64,000 nucleotides of DNA from an uncultured Eubacteriales bacterium (GTDB lineage Bacteria > Bacillota > Clostridia > Christensenellales > Aristaeellaceae): contig CACXBB010000006.1 of assembly GCA_902765735.1 (NCBI GenBank), positions 13,380-77,379 of the forward strand. The letters run 5' to 3'. The translations under genes were made by a program, and so were the position numbers. Position 1 is the first letter of the stretch. The number at the start of each line of letters is the position of its first letter. This document shows positions 55,357-64,000 of the stretch, piece after piece. The notes beneath the pieces are model-generated. The model ran no database searches, was not told the DNA's origin, and saw only the letters and a program-made list of their open reading frames with translations.

Positions 55357-56901
55357 ATGGCAAAGATATTGCTGGAAATGAAGAACATTACCAAGACCTT
55401 CCCCGGTGTGAAGGCCCTTGACAATGTCAACCTCCAGGTGGAGGAGGGCGAGATCCACGCTCTTGTCGGCGAGAACGGCGCGGGCAAGTCCACGCTGATG
55501 AACGTGCTGAGCGGCATCTATCCCCACGGCACCTACGAGGGCGACATCATCTACAACGGGCAGGTCTGTAAGTTCTCAAACATCAAGGATTCCGAGAAGC
55601 TGGGCATCGTAATCATTCACCAGGAGCTGGCGCTGGTTCCCGAGATGACCATCGGCGAGAACATGTACCTGGGCAACGAGCGCGGCCACAAATACGCCAT
55701 CGACTGGAACACGACCTTTGCCGAGGCGGACAAGTACCTCAAGATGGTGAACCTGGAGGAGAGCTCCAAGGTACAGGTCAAGACCATCGGCACCGGCAAA
55801 CAGCAGCTGGTGGAAATCGCCAAGGCGCTGGCCAAGCAGGCGAAGCTGCTGATCCTGGACGAGCCCACCTCGTCCCTGAACGAAGAGGATTCCCGCGCGC
55901 TGCTGGACCTGATGCTGGGCTTCAAAAAGCAGGGGATGACCATGATCATCATCTCCCACAAGCTCAACGAGGTCGCCTACGTCGCGGACAAGATAACCGT
56001 CATACGCGACGGCACCACCATTGAAACCATCGACAACCGCGGTCCCGAGCCCGTGTCGGAGGAGCGCATCATCAAGGGCATGGTCGGCCGCGAGATGACC
56101 AACCGCTTCCCCAAGCGCGAGGGCGTGAAGATCGGCGACGTGATGATGGAGGTCGAGCACTGGACCGTGCACCATCCCCTCTACCCCGAGCGCAAGGTGG
56201 TGGACGACGTATCCATCAACGTCAGAAAGGGCGAGGTCGTGGGCATCTACGGCCTGATGGGCGCGGGCCGCACGGAGCTGGCGATGTCCATATTCGGCCA
56301 GAGCTATGGCGTAAACTTCTCCGGCAAGCTCAAGATCGACGGCAAGGAAGTCAAGATGAAGAAGAGCGAGGCCGACGCCATCAGGCACAAGATCGCCTAC
56401 GTCACCGAGGACCGCAAGGGCAACGGCCTGATCCTCAGCCAGTCCATCAAGGTCAACACCTCCCTGGCCAACCTGAACAGCCTGGCGAAGCTGGGCGTCA
56501 TCGACCAGGACAAGGAGTACGCCGTGGCCGAGGAGTACCGCGACAAGCTCAAGACCAAGACCCCCACGGTGGAGCAGCTCGTGGGCAACCTCTCCGGCGG
56601 CAACCAGCAGAAGGTGCTGCTGGCCAAGTGGATGTTCGCCGAGCCGGACATCATGCTGCTGGACGAGCCCACCCGCGGCATCGACGTGGGCGCGAAGTAT
56701 GAGATCTACTGCATCATCAACGACCTCGCGGCGCAGGGCAAGTCCGTCGTCATGATCTCCTCCGAGCTTCCGGAGGTGCTGGGCATGAGCGACCGGATCT
56801 ACATCATGAACGAAGGCAAAATAATCGGTGAGATGAAAGCGCAGGATGCCACCCAGGAGAACATCATGGCGCTGATCCTCCAGTCGGGAAGGGGTGCGTA
56901 A
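55357..56901 (+). CDS. mmsA: Multiple-monosaccharide ABC transporter ATP-binding protein
   Basis: 514 aa, twin ATPase domains. First domain Walker [21 protein letters not shown], Walker [15 protein letters not shown]; second domain [20 protein letters not shown] and [15 protein letters not shown]. It is the GguA/MmsA relative of the MglA/RbsA family and energises uptake with the two permeases downstream. The permease gene starts 2 bp after its stop. Note it is a paralogue of mglA at 25.1 kb. Confidence 0.92.
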   Translation: MAKILLEMKNITKTFPGVKALDNVNLQVEEGEIHALVGENGAGKSTLMNVLSGIYPHGTYEGDIIYNGQVCKFSNIKDSEKLGIVIIHQELALVPEMTIGENMYLGNERGHKYAIDWNTTFAEADKYLKMVNLEESSKVQVKTIGTGKQQLVEIAKALAKQAKLLILDEPTSSLNEEDSRALLDLMLGFKKQGMTMIIISHKLNEVAYVADKITVIRDGTTIETIDNRGPEPVSEERIIKGMVGREMTNRFPKREGVKIGDVMMEVEHWTVHHPLYPERKVVDDVSINVRKGEVVGIYGLMGAGRTELAMSIFGQSYGVNFSGKLKIDGKEVKMKKSEADAIRHKIAYVTEDRKGNGLILSQSIKVNTSLANLNSLAKLGVIDQDKEYAVAEEYRDKLKTKTPTVEQLVGNLSGGNQQKVLLAKWMFAEPDIMLLDEPTRGIDVGAKYEIYCIINDLAAQGKSVVMISSELPEVLGMSDRIYIMNEGKIIGEMKAQDATQENIMALILQSGRGA

Positions 56902-56903
56902 CG

Positions 56904-58091
56904 ATGAATGAAAACAGGATGAGCGTTAGCGCTTTTTTCCAGAAATACACCATGGTGATCGCGCTGGTTGTGGTGGTCATCTTCTTCGCCATCGCGACCG
57001 GCGGCGGCTCCCTGAAGCCCGGCAGCATCAACAACCTGATCTCCCAGAACGGCTATGTCTTCGTGCTGGCCTCCGGCATGCTGCTGTGTATCCTCACCGG
57101 CGGCAATATCGACCTGTCCGTGGGCTCGGTCGTGTGCTTCTCGGCCGCCGTGGGCTGCGTGTTGATGGACAAGGGCGTCAACATGTGGATCGTCGTGCTC
57201 GTCATGCTGGCGATCGGCCTGCTGATCGGCATCTTCCAGGGCTTCTGGATCGCCAAGATCCGGGTCCCCGCGTTCATCGCCACGCTGTCGGGCATGTACG
57301 CCTTCCGCGGCCTCTCCAACGTCGTGCTGGGAGGCTATCGCGTTGACATCAGCAACGAGAAGTTCCTGTTCCTGTTCGGCGGTGGCCGCGACTGCTACAT
57401 CCCCGATATCATCCGCCAGTGGATGGGCTCGGAGGGCAAGCCCAACCTGACCTGCCTTGCGGTCGGCATCATACTGACGCTGGTCTACATCCTGATGACC
57501 GTGAGGAAGATCCACGTTCAGAAGAAGTTCAACATCCATCAGTCCGTGCTCGGTCAGTGCGTCACGACGGGCGCGATTTCCGTGGTGATACTGTTCATCA
57601 CCTGGCAGATCGCCAGCTTCAGGGGCATCCCGACCGTGCTGATCTGGATCGGCCTGATCCTGGGGATCTACCAGTACATCACGACAAAGACGGCCATCGG
57701 CAGACACCTGTACGCCGTCGGCGGCAACGAGAAGGCGACGGCCCTTTCCGGCGTCAAGACGCGGAACGTCTATTGGTTCGCCTACGCCAGCATCGGTCTG
57801 ATGGCCGGTCTGGCCGGCATACTGACGGCGGCGCGCGCCAAGGGCATCGACCCGACCTACGGCGAAGGCTATGAGATGGACGCCATTGCTTCCTGCTTCA
57901 TCGGTGGCGCCTCCGCCTACGGCGGTATCGGCAAGGTTTCCGGCATGATCATCGGCGCCGTGCTGATGGGCGTTATCAACCAGGGCATGAACATGGTGGG
58001 CGTTGACTCCAACTTCCAGAAAGTGGTCAAGGGCCTCGTTCTGCTGGCGGCCGTCATCTTCGATGTCATGTCCAAACGTCAGAAGCGATAA
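56904..58091 (+). CDS. mmsB: Multiple-monosaccharide ABC transporter permease 1
   Basis: 395 aa, about ten membrane helices. VLASGMLLCILTGGNIDLSVGSVVCFSA and SCFIGGASAYGGIGKVSGMIIGAVLMG are the GguB/MmsB permease signature segments. A cytoplasmic stretch around residues 200-230 (RKIHVQKKFNIHQ) separates the two helix groups, as in family members. It forms the channel with its downstream paralogue or with itself. Confidence 0.9.
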   Translation: MNENRMSVSAFFQKYTMVIALVVVVIFFAIATGGGSLKPGSINNLISQNGYVFVLASGMLLCILTGGNIDLSVGSVVCFSAAVGCVLMDKGVNMWIVVLVMLAIGLLIGIFQGFWIAKIRVPAFIATLSGMYAFRGLSNVVLGGYRVDISNEKFLFLFGGGRDCYIPDIIRQWMGSEGKPNLTCLAVGIILTLVYILMTVRKIHVQKKFNIHQSVLGQCVTTGAISVVILFITWQIASFRGIPTVLIWIGLILGIYQYITTKTAIGRHLYAVGGNEKATALSGVKTRNVYWFAYASIGLMAGLAGILTAARAKGIDPTYGEGYEMDAIASCFIGGASAYGGIGKVSGMIIGAVLMGVINQGMNMVGVDSNFQKVVKGLVLLAAVIFDVMSKRQKR

Positions 58092-58112
58092 GGGTGAGGA
58101 GGATGGCAAACA

Positions 58113-59312
58113 ATGGAGAATAAAGCCTTGAATAAGTCCAATATCAGAAAGCCGCATTCGATTTCCATGCTGAAAAAGAATGCCATGCTCATCATCCTGG
58201 TGCTGGTGTATATCTTCTTCACGATCATGACCAAGGGCCGGATGTTCAAGCCGACCAGCTTCGCCTCGCTGATCAACCAGAACGCCTATGTCTACATCCT
58301 CGGCTGCGGCATGCTGATGTGCATGCTGACCGGCGGCAACATCGACCTCTCCTGCGGCGCATTCGTCTGCCTGCTCGGCGCGCTGGGCGGCATGATGATG
58401 GTCGTGTGGAAATGGGGAACCGGCATTTCCCTGCTGGCCATGCTGGCAATCGGCGTGCTGTACGGCTGCGGGCTGGGCGCACTGATCGCCTATGTGATGG
58501 TTCCGCCGTGGATCGCGACGCTGGCCGGTTACCTGGCCTTCCGCGGCCTGGGCACCTCCATACTGAGCGTGTCCTCGACGAACTCCATCTCCTTCAAGGA
58601 CAATCAGACCTTCCTGAACATCTTCTCCGGCACGCTGTTCAAGACGCCCGAAGGCCAGATGAACATGCCCTGCCTGATCGTGGGCATCGTCGCCGCGGTG
58701 CTGGTGGTGCTGCTGATCTTCAACACCCGCGCGACCCGTCTGAGGAAGGGCTACGAGGTGGATACCCTCGGGATGGACGTCGCCAAGAGCGCGCTGGGCG
58801 CACTGGCCATACTGCTGATCATGTACAAGCTGGCGCTGGCCGGCGGCATTCCCACCGTGCTGGTCTGGGTGGCCGCGGTGGTGCTGCTGTATGCGTTTAT
58901 CACCAGCAAGACCACGGTCGGCCGTCACTTCTACGTGGTGGGCGGCAACATGGAGGCGGCGCGCCTCTCCGGCGTGAACACCAAGCGGATCATGTTCCTG
59001 GCCTATCTGAACATGGCGATACTGACCTCCATCTCCGCCATGATCGTGATCTCCCGCTACACGGCGGCCAACGCCGACGCCGGCAAGAACTTCGAGATGG
59101 ACGCCATCTCCGCCTGCGTGGTGGGCGGCGTGTCCGCCAGCGGCGGCGCGGGCACCGTGCTCGGCATGGTCATCGGCGCGACGCTGATCGGCGTGATCAA
59201 CCTGGGCATGTTCCAGATCAACCTCGACGCGAACTATCAGCGCGTCGTCAAGGGCTTCGTGCTGCTGGCGGCCGTGGTGTTCGACATACTCTCCAAGAAG
59301 CGCAACACCTGA
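58113..59312 (+). CDS. Multiple-monosaccharide ABC transporter permease 2 (paralogue)
   Basis: 399 aa. It has the same layout and family motifs as the preceding gene (LGCGMLMCMLTGGNIDLSCG; SACVVGGVSASGGAGTVLGMVIGATLIG), including the central insertion (LRKGYEVDTLGMDV), but is clearly diverged. The two permeases would make a heterodimeric channel, unusual for this family, where one permease gene is normal. Start ATG 58113 follows AGGAGG by 12 nt. A terminator follows. Confidence 0.88.
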   Translation: MENKALNKSNIRKPHSISMLKKNAMLIILVLVYIFFTIMTKGRMFKPTSFASLINQNAYVYILGCGMLMCMLTGGNIDLSCGAFVCLLGALGGMMMVVWKWGTGISLLAMLAIGVLYGCGLGALIAYVMVPPWIATLAGYLAFRGLGTSILSVSSTNSISFKDNQTFLNIFSGTLFKTPEGQMNMPCLIVGIVAAVLVVLLIFNTRATRLRKGYEVDTLGMDVAKSALGALAILLIMYKLALAGGIPTVLVWVAAVVLLYAFITSKTTVGRHFYVVGGNMEAARLSGVNTKRIMFLAYLNMAILTSISAMIVISRYTAANADAGKNFEMDAISACVVGGVSASGGAGTVLGMVIGATLIGVINLGMFQINLDANYQRVVKGFVLLAAVVFDILSKKRNT

Positions 59313-59325
59313 TACCTCTTGCGCA

Positions 59326-59366
59326 CAGCGCCGGGCAGGTCATCGACCTGTCCGGCGCTTTTTCAT
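59326..59366 (+). terminator. Terminator of the chvE-mmsA-mmsB operon
   Basis: AGCGCCGGGCAGGTC, loop ATC, GACCTGTCCGGCGCT, TTTTTC. It doubles as the tail of the leftward CAP gene. Confidence 0.88.
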
Positions 59367-59367
59367 G

Positions 59368-60081
59368 TCACTTTCCGAACAACTGTACCCAGTGCATCAC
59401 GTTGCCTGCCTTATAGGCGCAGATGCCCACGGAGCCGTAGCTTGCGCGCAGCATGTTCTCCCGGTGGTTGGCGGAGGTCATCCAGGCCGCGATCACCTTC
59501 TCGGCGCTGTTCTGGCCCCGGGCGATGTTCTCGCCGTAGGCCGCGCCGCTGACAGTGGACCAGGCGGAGCCGTCGGGCCGGGTGTGGCTGAAGCTCCGGG
59601 CGATCTCCCCCGCCCGCACGCAGGCCGCACGGGTCAGGTCCGGGTCCATCCGCAGCTCGGGAAGGCCGCGGGAGGCGCGCTCGCCGTTCATGAGTATCAA
59701 CACCTGCGTGGCCAGGTCCTCGCGGTTGCTGACGCTGACCGGCGGCTGCGTCGCCCTGGGGCTGTCCGCCTGCGCTGCGGCGGGCTTTTCCCCAACGACG
59801 CGGGCGGTGTAGCTGCCCTCCGGCGCCTTCAGCCGCAGGGTGTAGGTGGCCGTGGGATCGTCGATGGCGATCTCCACGCTGCCGCTGCCGCCTTGCACTC
59901 TCCGCGCGCAGATGGGCCAGTTGCCCTTGCGCACCGTCAGCTCGCACGTCCCTGCGCCCGCCTGCCATGTAACCACGATCCGGTTCCCCACGATGCGCCC
60001 GGACACGCCCGACGCCATGGCCGGTGACAGGATGAGCGCGGTCAGCATCGCGATCATGACGATCACACCCATTCTCTTCAT
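59368..60081 (-). CDS. Secreted CAP (SCP/PR1) domain protein, YkwD-like
   Basis: 237 aa. A signal peptide or N-terminal helix (KRMGVIVMIAMLTALILSPAMA) is followed by about 80 residues of beta-rich linker and then the CAP domain: LILMNGERASRGLPELRMDP, SFSHTRPDGSAWSTVSGA, YGENIARGQ and AWMTSANHRENML. CAP proteins are secreted and several in Clostridia act at the cell envelope or in spores (the YkwD group), with unknown enzymology. The ATG at 60081 follows GAGAGG. It is convergent with the sugar permease operon. Confidence 0.85.
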   Translation of the reverse strand: MKRMGVIVMIAMLTALILSPAMASGVSGRIVGNRIVVTWQAGAGTCELTVRKGNWPICARRVQGGSGSVEIAIDDPTATYTLRLKAPEGSYTARVVGEKPAAAQADSPRATQPPVSVSNREDLATQVLILMNGERASRGLPELRMDPDLTRAACVRAGEIARSFSHTRPDGSAWSTVSGAAYGENIARGQNSAEKVIAAWMTSANHRENMLRASYGSVGICAYKAGNVMHWVQLFGK

Positions 60082-60272
60082 ACTTTTCACCTCTCAATGA
60101 AACAAATTTGAAATATATTTCACGATTATATTATATTATTATCCCAATTTCGTCAAGCGATTTTTGTGCAATTCTCACAAATTACCAGAACTGGAAAGGG
60201 GTTACAATTTCGCGCTGTTCAAATGAGAGTATGGGCGTTATAATGGTATCATTGAGGACAGGGAGGTGCGGC

Positions 60273-61088
60273 ATGGAGGAGATGACGCGGGCGGACGCCG
60301 CGCTTCATGCGCGGGGCCTGGCGGCCAGTCGGGAGAAGGCCCGGGCGCTGATCGAGGCGGGACTGGCCACGGTGAACGGCAAAGTGATCATGAAGCCCGC
60401 CCGGAAGGTGGGCCCGGAGGACGTGCTGGAGGTGCTGGGGCAGGCGCATCCCTACGTGGGGCGGGGCGGCCTCAAGCTGGAAAAGGCGCTGAAGGCGTTC
60501 GATGTGGACCCATCAGGTCAAGTGTGCATGGACATCGGCGCGTCCACCGGCGGGTTCACGGACGTGCTGTTGCAGAACGGGGCCCGGCGGGTCTACGCCA
60601 TCGACGTGGGCTTCGGGCAGCTCGATCCGCTGCTGGCCGCCGACCCGAGGGTGGTCAGCATGGAGCGCGTCAACGCCCGAAGCCTGACGCCGGACATGTT
60701 TCCGGAGCCGCCGACGCTCGCGGTGATGGACGTGTCCTTCATCTCCGTCACGCTGATACTGCCCGCCGTCTTCGGGGTGCTGGGCGGCGCGGGGCGGCTC
60801 ATATCCCTCATCAAGCCCCAGTTCGAGGCGGGGCGCGCGCAGGTCGGCAAGCACGGCGTGGTCTCCAAACCCTCGGCCCACATCGAGGTGCTGCGCCGGG
60901 TGGTGGATTTCGCGCCGACGCTGGGCTGGCGGGCGCAGGGTCTGGACTACTCCCCCATCGCCGGCGGCAGCGGCAACCTCGAATTCCTGGCGGACTTCGT
61001 GCCCGAGGAACGCTGCAACCACTTCATCACGCCGGAGGAGATCGCCGCGCTGGTCAGGCGCGCCCACGGGGCAGTACCGCTTAAATAA
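60273..61088 (+). CDS. tlyA: TlyA family rRNA methyltransferase / hemolysin-like
   Basis: 271 aa. S4 domain at residues 5-62 (ADAALHARGLAASREKARAL), then the FtsJ-like methyltransferase: YVGRGGLKLEKALKAF, VCMDIGASTGGFTDVLLQNG, DVGFGQLDPLLAADPRV, DVSFISVTLILPAV. Mycobacterial TlyA methylates ribosomal RNA; the Firmicute homologue YqxC is placed near recN and ahrC, an arrangement not seen here. Start ATG 60273 follows GGGAGG. Confidence 0.92.
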   Translation: MEEMTRADAALHARGLAASREKARALIEAGLATVNGKVIMKPARKVGPEDVLEVLGQAHPYVGRGGLKLEKALKAFDVDPSGQVCMDIGASTGGFTDVLLQNGARRVYAIDVGFGQLDPLLAADPRVVSMERVNARSLTPDMFPEPPTLAVMDVSFISVTLILPAVFGVLGGAGRLISLIKPQFEAGRAQVGKHGVVSKPSAHIEVLRRVVDFAPTLGWRAQGLDYSPIAGGSGNLEFLADFVPEERCNHFITPEEIAALVRRAHGAVPLK

Positions 61089-61132
61089 AAACGGGAGGGC
61101 ATGCCGTTATAACATGTCCTCCTGCGTTTTTG
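61085..61132. terminator. Convergent terminator tlyA / dus
   Basis: AAAACGGGAGGGCATG and CATGTCCTCCTGCGTTTTT with an AT-rich loop. The dus stop and last codons (61107-61120) fall inside the hairpin. Confidence 0.7.
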
Positions 61133-62090
61133 CGAAATCCTTCAGCGCCGCCATGACCTCCCCGGCGCTCTGCATCAGGTTGATCTTATCCCGGAACCGG
61201 GCGGCCCCCTTCATGCCGTGCACGTACCAGGCGATGTGCTTGCGCATCTCCAGCATGCCGCGCTTCTCGCCGTACAGCATGACCTCCAGCTCGAAGTGCC
61301 GTAGCGCCATGTCCGCCCGCTCCTGTGGTGTCGGGGGCGGGGCCGTGCGACCCGCCATCGCCGCGGCGATCTCCCGGAACACCCAGGGGTTGCCCTGGGC
61401 CCCGCGGCCCACGATCACGCCGTCGCAGCCGGTCTCGTCGAGCATCCTCAGAGCGTCCGCGCCGCTTCGCACGTCGCCGTTGCCCAGCACGGGGATGCGC
61501 ACGGCTTCCTTCACCCGCCGTATGACCGACCAGTCCGCCCGGCCCGCGTACTGCTGCATCCGGGTGCGGGCGTGCACCGCCACAGCCCGCGCGCCGCTGT
61601 CCTCGCAGATCCTCGCGATCTCCGGGGCGTTGACGCTCTGATCGTCCCAGCCGGAGCGTATCTTCACCGTCACCGGCAGGCGCGTGGCGTTCACCGTGGC
61701 CCGGACCACCGCCGCCACGGCCCCGGGGTCGCGCATCATGGCGCAGCCCTCGCCGTTGCCGGTGATCTTGGGGGCGGGGCAGCCGAAGTTGATATCGATG
61801 AAGTCAAAGCCGATGTCCTCGAGCATCCCCGCGGCCTCGGCCATGTATTCGGGCGCGCTGCCGAAGAGCTGGAGGCCCGCCACGCCCTCCCCGGGCAGGC
61901 GCTTGAGGAGGTCGCAGGCGTTGCGGTTTTTGCCCTTCGAGAACACCCAGCCCTTGGCCGACAGCATCTCGCTCACGGCCCAGGCGGCGCCCTGCTCATG
62001 GCACAGAAGCCGCATGGCGGCGTCCGTCACGCCCGCCATCGGCGCGAGCCCCGCGCCCCGCTTTTCCGTCAGCATCTTCACATCAAACAC
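61107..62090 (-). CDS. dus: tRNA-dihydrouridine synthase
   Basis: 327 aa. FMN TIM-barrel: GLAPMAGVTDAAMRLLCHEQ, FIDINFGCPAPKITGNGEGC (catalytic Cys in the GCP motif), VKIRSGWDDQSVNAPEIARI, AVAVHARTRMQQYAGRADWS and GNGDVRSGADALRMLDETGCDGVIVGRGAQGNPWVF. It reduces specific uridines in tRNA to dihydrouridine using NADPH. It is DusB-like. GTG start at 62090, 7 nt after GGAGGG. Confidence 0.93.
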   Translation of the reverse strand: MFDVKMLTEKRGAGLAPMAGVTDAAMRLLCHEQGAAWAVSEMLSAKGWVFSKGKNRNACDLLKRLPGEGVAGLQLFGSAPEYMAEAAGMLEDIGFDFIDINFGCPAPKITGNGEGCAMMRDPGAVAAVVRATVNATRLPVTVKIRSGWDDQSVNAPEIARICEDSGARAVAVHARTRMQQYAGRADWSVIRRVKEAVRIPVLGNGDVRSGADALRMLDETGCDGVIVGRGAQGNPWVFREIAAAMAGRTAPPPTPQERADMALRHFELEVMLYGEKRGMLEMRKHIAWYVHGMKGAARFRDKINLMQSAGEVMAALKDFAKTQEDML

Positions 62091-62304
62091 GGCTCATCCC
62101 TCCACAGGGTTCCATTTTACCATCCTTTCGGCGTGAAATCCAGCGAAATTGGGTAATTATTCCGGCTTTAAAAGCGGATATATTGCATTTTTGTTCTGTA
62201 ATCGTGTATAATAAGATGGGATTGTTGTCGGACCGCCCTGCCGGATGAAACCCGGCCCCGCCGCATATGGTATGATAAAAATATCGTATCGCGGAGGACA
62301 CGCC

Positions 62305-62628
62305 ATGAAAGACAAGCGCGCCGCAGGGGGATTTCCCAGGCGCACACCGATCCACAAGGTCCGGCCCGACGCGCTCCTGTGGAGCCGGGACATGCTGGGG
62401 CTCTGCGCGCGCGTCACCGTCGTGGGCAGCGCCCGGCTGCTGGTGGAGAACCACACGGGGCTTCTGGAGCTCACGGACGCGCGCATCCGCCTGAACACCG
62501 GGTGCGGGCCGATCGCCATAACGGGCGAGGCGCTCAGGCTGTGCGACGCCCGGCCCCGCGCGGCCATCGTCAGCGGCCGCATCCACCGCATCGACCTCCC
62601 CTGCGAGGGAGGTGACTGCACCCCATGA
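62305..62628 (+). CDS. yqfC: YqfC-like sporulation protein
   Basis: 107 aa. VVGSARLLVENHTGLLELTDARIRLNTGCGPIAITG fits the YabP/YqfC family of spore-former proteins. In B. subtilis yqfC is a sigma-E gene immediately followed by yqfD and phoH, exactly as here. The start is the ATG at 62305 after GGAGG; a more upstream open start lacks a site. It overlaps yqfD by four bases. Confidence 0.85.
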   Translation: MKDKRAAGGFPRRTPIHKVRPDALLWSRDMLGLCARVTVVGSARLLVENHTGLLELTDARIRLNTGCGPIAITGEALRLCDARPRAAIVSGRIHRIDLPCEGGDCTP

Positions 62629-63803
62629 GACACGAGGTGCGCATGCGCATACGCGGCCTGATGCCGGAAAAGCTGATCGAGCGTGCCCGGGAGCTGAACG
62701 TGCGGTTTCTGTCCATCGAGCCGGGCAGCGACCACGAGATCACCGTGGAGGTCAGCGCCCCGGACGCGGAGAAGCTGTCCGCGCTGTGCGCGCGGTTCTC
62801 CATCCCCTGCGAGGTGCTCTCCCGCCGGGGCAAAAGCGCCCTCTCGGCGGCCATACGGCGGCGCTGGACGCTTCTGATCGGCGTCATCGTGATGATCGCC
62901 GCCTGTCAGGCGCTGCTGGGGCGCGTGTGGCGCGTGGACGTGCGCTTCATCGGCGATTCCGCCGCGCTGGGCGACCCCGTCGCCATCGGCGAAGCGCTCA
63001 GGGAGATGGGCGTTTATCCCGGTATGGCCCGGGACATCGACCCCAGGCGGCTCTCGGAGGAGCTGCTCTCCCGCTGCGAGGGTTTAAGCTACGCCGGAGC
63101 GCGGCTTCAGGGCGTGCGGCTGTCGATCGAGGCCGCGCCGGAGGCCGCCTCCCCGGAGGTCTACGACGTGCGCGTGCCCCGGGACCTGTACGCCGACCGG
63201 AGCGGCATCGTGGTGTCGGTGAACGCGGAGGCCGGGCAGCCCTGCGTGAAGCCGGGCGACACCGTGCGCCGGGGCCAATTGCTGATCCGGGGCGAGGAGC
63301 AGCGCACGAAGGAGGAGACCCGCGCCATCGCGGCGCTGGGCGAGGTGGTGCTGCGGACCTGGTTCGAGGGCAGCGCCATGGGGCGCACCGCCGTCGAGCG
63401 CTGGGAGGACACCGGCCGTGCCTCGACCGCCGCCACGCTCAGGACTCCGTGGCTGGAGATACCCATCACCGGGGGGACAAGCTACGAACATCAGACCGAG
63501 CAGGTCGATGAGCTGCCCATCGGCGGGCTGTACGCGCCCGTCAGCATCGAGCGCGTGACCCGGCGTCAGCGGCGCGTGCGGCGGGAGGCCGCCGACAGGG
63601 ACGCGCTGATCCGAAGCCTGTCGGCGCTGGCCGTGGCCGACGCCCGGGCCCGCCTGTCCTCGGAGGGCATTGTGAAATACGATATCACGCGCTGCTGGAC
63701 GCGCGTCAACGAGCTTTCGACGGACGCGCTCAAAGTCAGCGCCGTCCTGGAAATCACCACGAATACAGCCGTAACGACAGAGGCGTTGCGTCAGGGAGGA
63801 TGA
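62625..63803 (+). CDS. yqfD: YqfD sporulation protein
   Basis: 392 aa. One membrane helix at about residues 84-102 (LLIGVIVMIAACQALLG) between a cytoplasmic N-terminus and a long extracytoplasmic region with VKPGDTVRRGQLLIRGEE and a terminal helix (DARARLSSEGIVKYDI...). It is the YqfD family (stage IV sporulation). ATGA overlap with yqfC; phoH begins 4 bp after its stop. Confidence 0.88.
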   Translation: MRHEVRMRIRGLMPEKLIERARELNVRFLSIEPGSDHEITVEVSAPDAEKLSALCARFSIPCEVLSRRGKSALSAAIRRRWTLLIGVIVMIAACQALLGRVWRVDVRFIGDSAALGDPVAIGEALREMGVYPGMARDIDPRRLSEELLSRCEGLSYAGARLQGVRLSIEAAPEAASPEVYDVRVPRDLYADRSGIVVSVNAEAGQPCVKPGDTVRRGQLLIRGEEQRTKEETRAIAALGEVVLRTWFEGSAMGRTAVERWEDTGRASTAATLRTPWLEIPITGGTSYEHQTEQVDELPIGGLYAPVSIERVTRRQRRVRREAADRDALIRSLSALAVADARARLSSEGIVKYDITRCWTRVNELSTDALKVSAVLEITTNTAVTTEALRQGG

Positions 63804-63807
63804 CACT

Positions 63808-64000
63808 TTGGACAACATGGAGCAGGGACGCGCCGAACGCATCACGATGGAGACGCCGGAGCAGTTCATCAACATCTTCGGCATCCGGGAGGAAAACATA
63901 CCCATCTTCAAGGAGGAGCTGGGGGTGGAGATATTCGCCCACGGCGACGAGGTGCAGATCACCGGCGACCCGGAGAAGGTGGCGCTGGCGAAGCTGACCC
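63808..64000 (+). CDS. phoH: PhoH family protein, N-terminus only (cut by window end)
   Basis: The first 64 residues: a short leader then ETPEQFINIFGIREENIPIF, the N-terminal domain typical of Firmicute PhoH proteins (YqfE/PhoH-like ATPases). The P-loop lies beyond the window. The most likely start is TTG at 63808, 8 nt after GGAGG; the ATG at 63817 is too far. The yqfC-yqfD-phoH order is conserved in spore formers. Confidence 0.8.
   Translation, partial: MDNMEQGRAERITMETPEQFINIFGIREENIPIFKEELGVEIFAHGDEVQITGDPEKVALAKLT

Noticed and set aside
1..64000. Transposase, integrase, phage, tRNA or rRNA genes
   Set aside because: None was recognised by motif or structure while reading both strands; the repeats present have no associated transposase here.

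Overview
This 64 kb window is a chromosomal segment of a GC-rich, endospore-forming Firmicute of the class Clostridia. The evidence is a large set of sporulation genes (spoIIP-like, spo0A-like, ymxH-like, spoIIGA-sigE, spoIVB, spoIVFA-spoIVFB, yqfC-yqfD-phoH), Shine-Dalgarno sites of the GGAGG type, and sigma-A promoters close to TTGACA-N17-TATAAT. Acs-type corrinoid protein genes, a CooC/CooT nickel system and NfnAB add an anaerobic C1/acetogen-like flavour. A Christensenellales-like gut or rumen lineage is my guess from the signal peptides and gene content; it is not proven. I see no transposase, phage gene, CRISPR array, tRNA or rRNA.

Layout. 1-6.1 kb: a REC-GGDEF-REC protein cut by the window edge, a GNAT, two rRNA modification enzymes and a phospholipase D-like membrane enzyme. 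6.1-11 kb: a preQ1-I riboswitch with queT-queF, a MATE exporter, a YhiN-type flavoprotein and an RpiR regulator. 11.2-12.9 kb: a short SpoIIP and a Spo0A-like protein with Glu in place of the phospho-acceptor Asp. 13-17.1 kb: TPR and RNase H-like proteins, then an ECF sigma factor with a membrane partner behind an ECF-type promoter. 17.2-21.1 kb: tandem glycine riboswitch-glyA, a PrsW-like protease, a serine hydrolase and a PRC-barrel protein. 21.1-22.9 kb: an 0A-box-rich region followed by spoIIGA-sigE. 23.2-27.9 kb: mglBAC sugar importer. 28.1-33.7 kb: spoIVB, and tilS-hpt-ftsH. 33.8-39.4 kb: tmcAL, a thymidine kinase-GNAT fusion, alkD-nudix-zinc protein, spoIVFA-spoIVFB. 39.7-46.1 kb: acsE, acsC, acsD and cooC, plus a nickel-handling block (cooT, a His/Cys-rich protein, and a divergent His-rich CsoR-type regulator). 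46.1-48.3 kb: THF riboswitch-folT-folC. 48.7-53.4 kb: nfnA-nfnB, a flippase-like membrane protein, an M20 amidohydrolase. 53.6-59.3 kb: TfoX-like protein and a ChvE/MmsAB-type sugar importer with two permeases. 59.4-64 kb: a CAP-domain secreted protein, tlyA, dus, yqfC-yqfD-phoH (cut).

Functionally the window combines three themes. SpoIIGA/SigE (mother-cell sigma activation) and SpoIVB/SpoIVFA/SpoIVFB (the forespore-to-mother-cell checkpoint for the late mother-cell sigma) cover successive steps of sporulation. Folate-linked one-carbon metabolism (glyA, folT, folC, acsE/C/D) is under riboswitch control at two points. Nickel and CODH accessory genes surround the corrinoid protein genes, although acsA/acsB themselves are not in the window.

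The intergenic spaces are rich in four families of inverted, structured repeats. One family has full palindromic copies at 8.7, 18.8 and 33.7 kb. Arms of that family appear to supply the last codons of tmcAL and folC.
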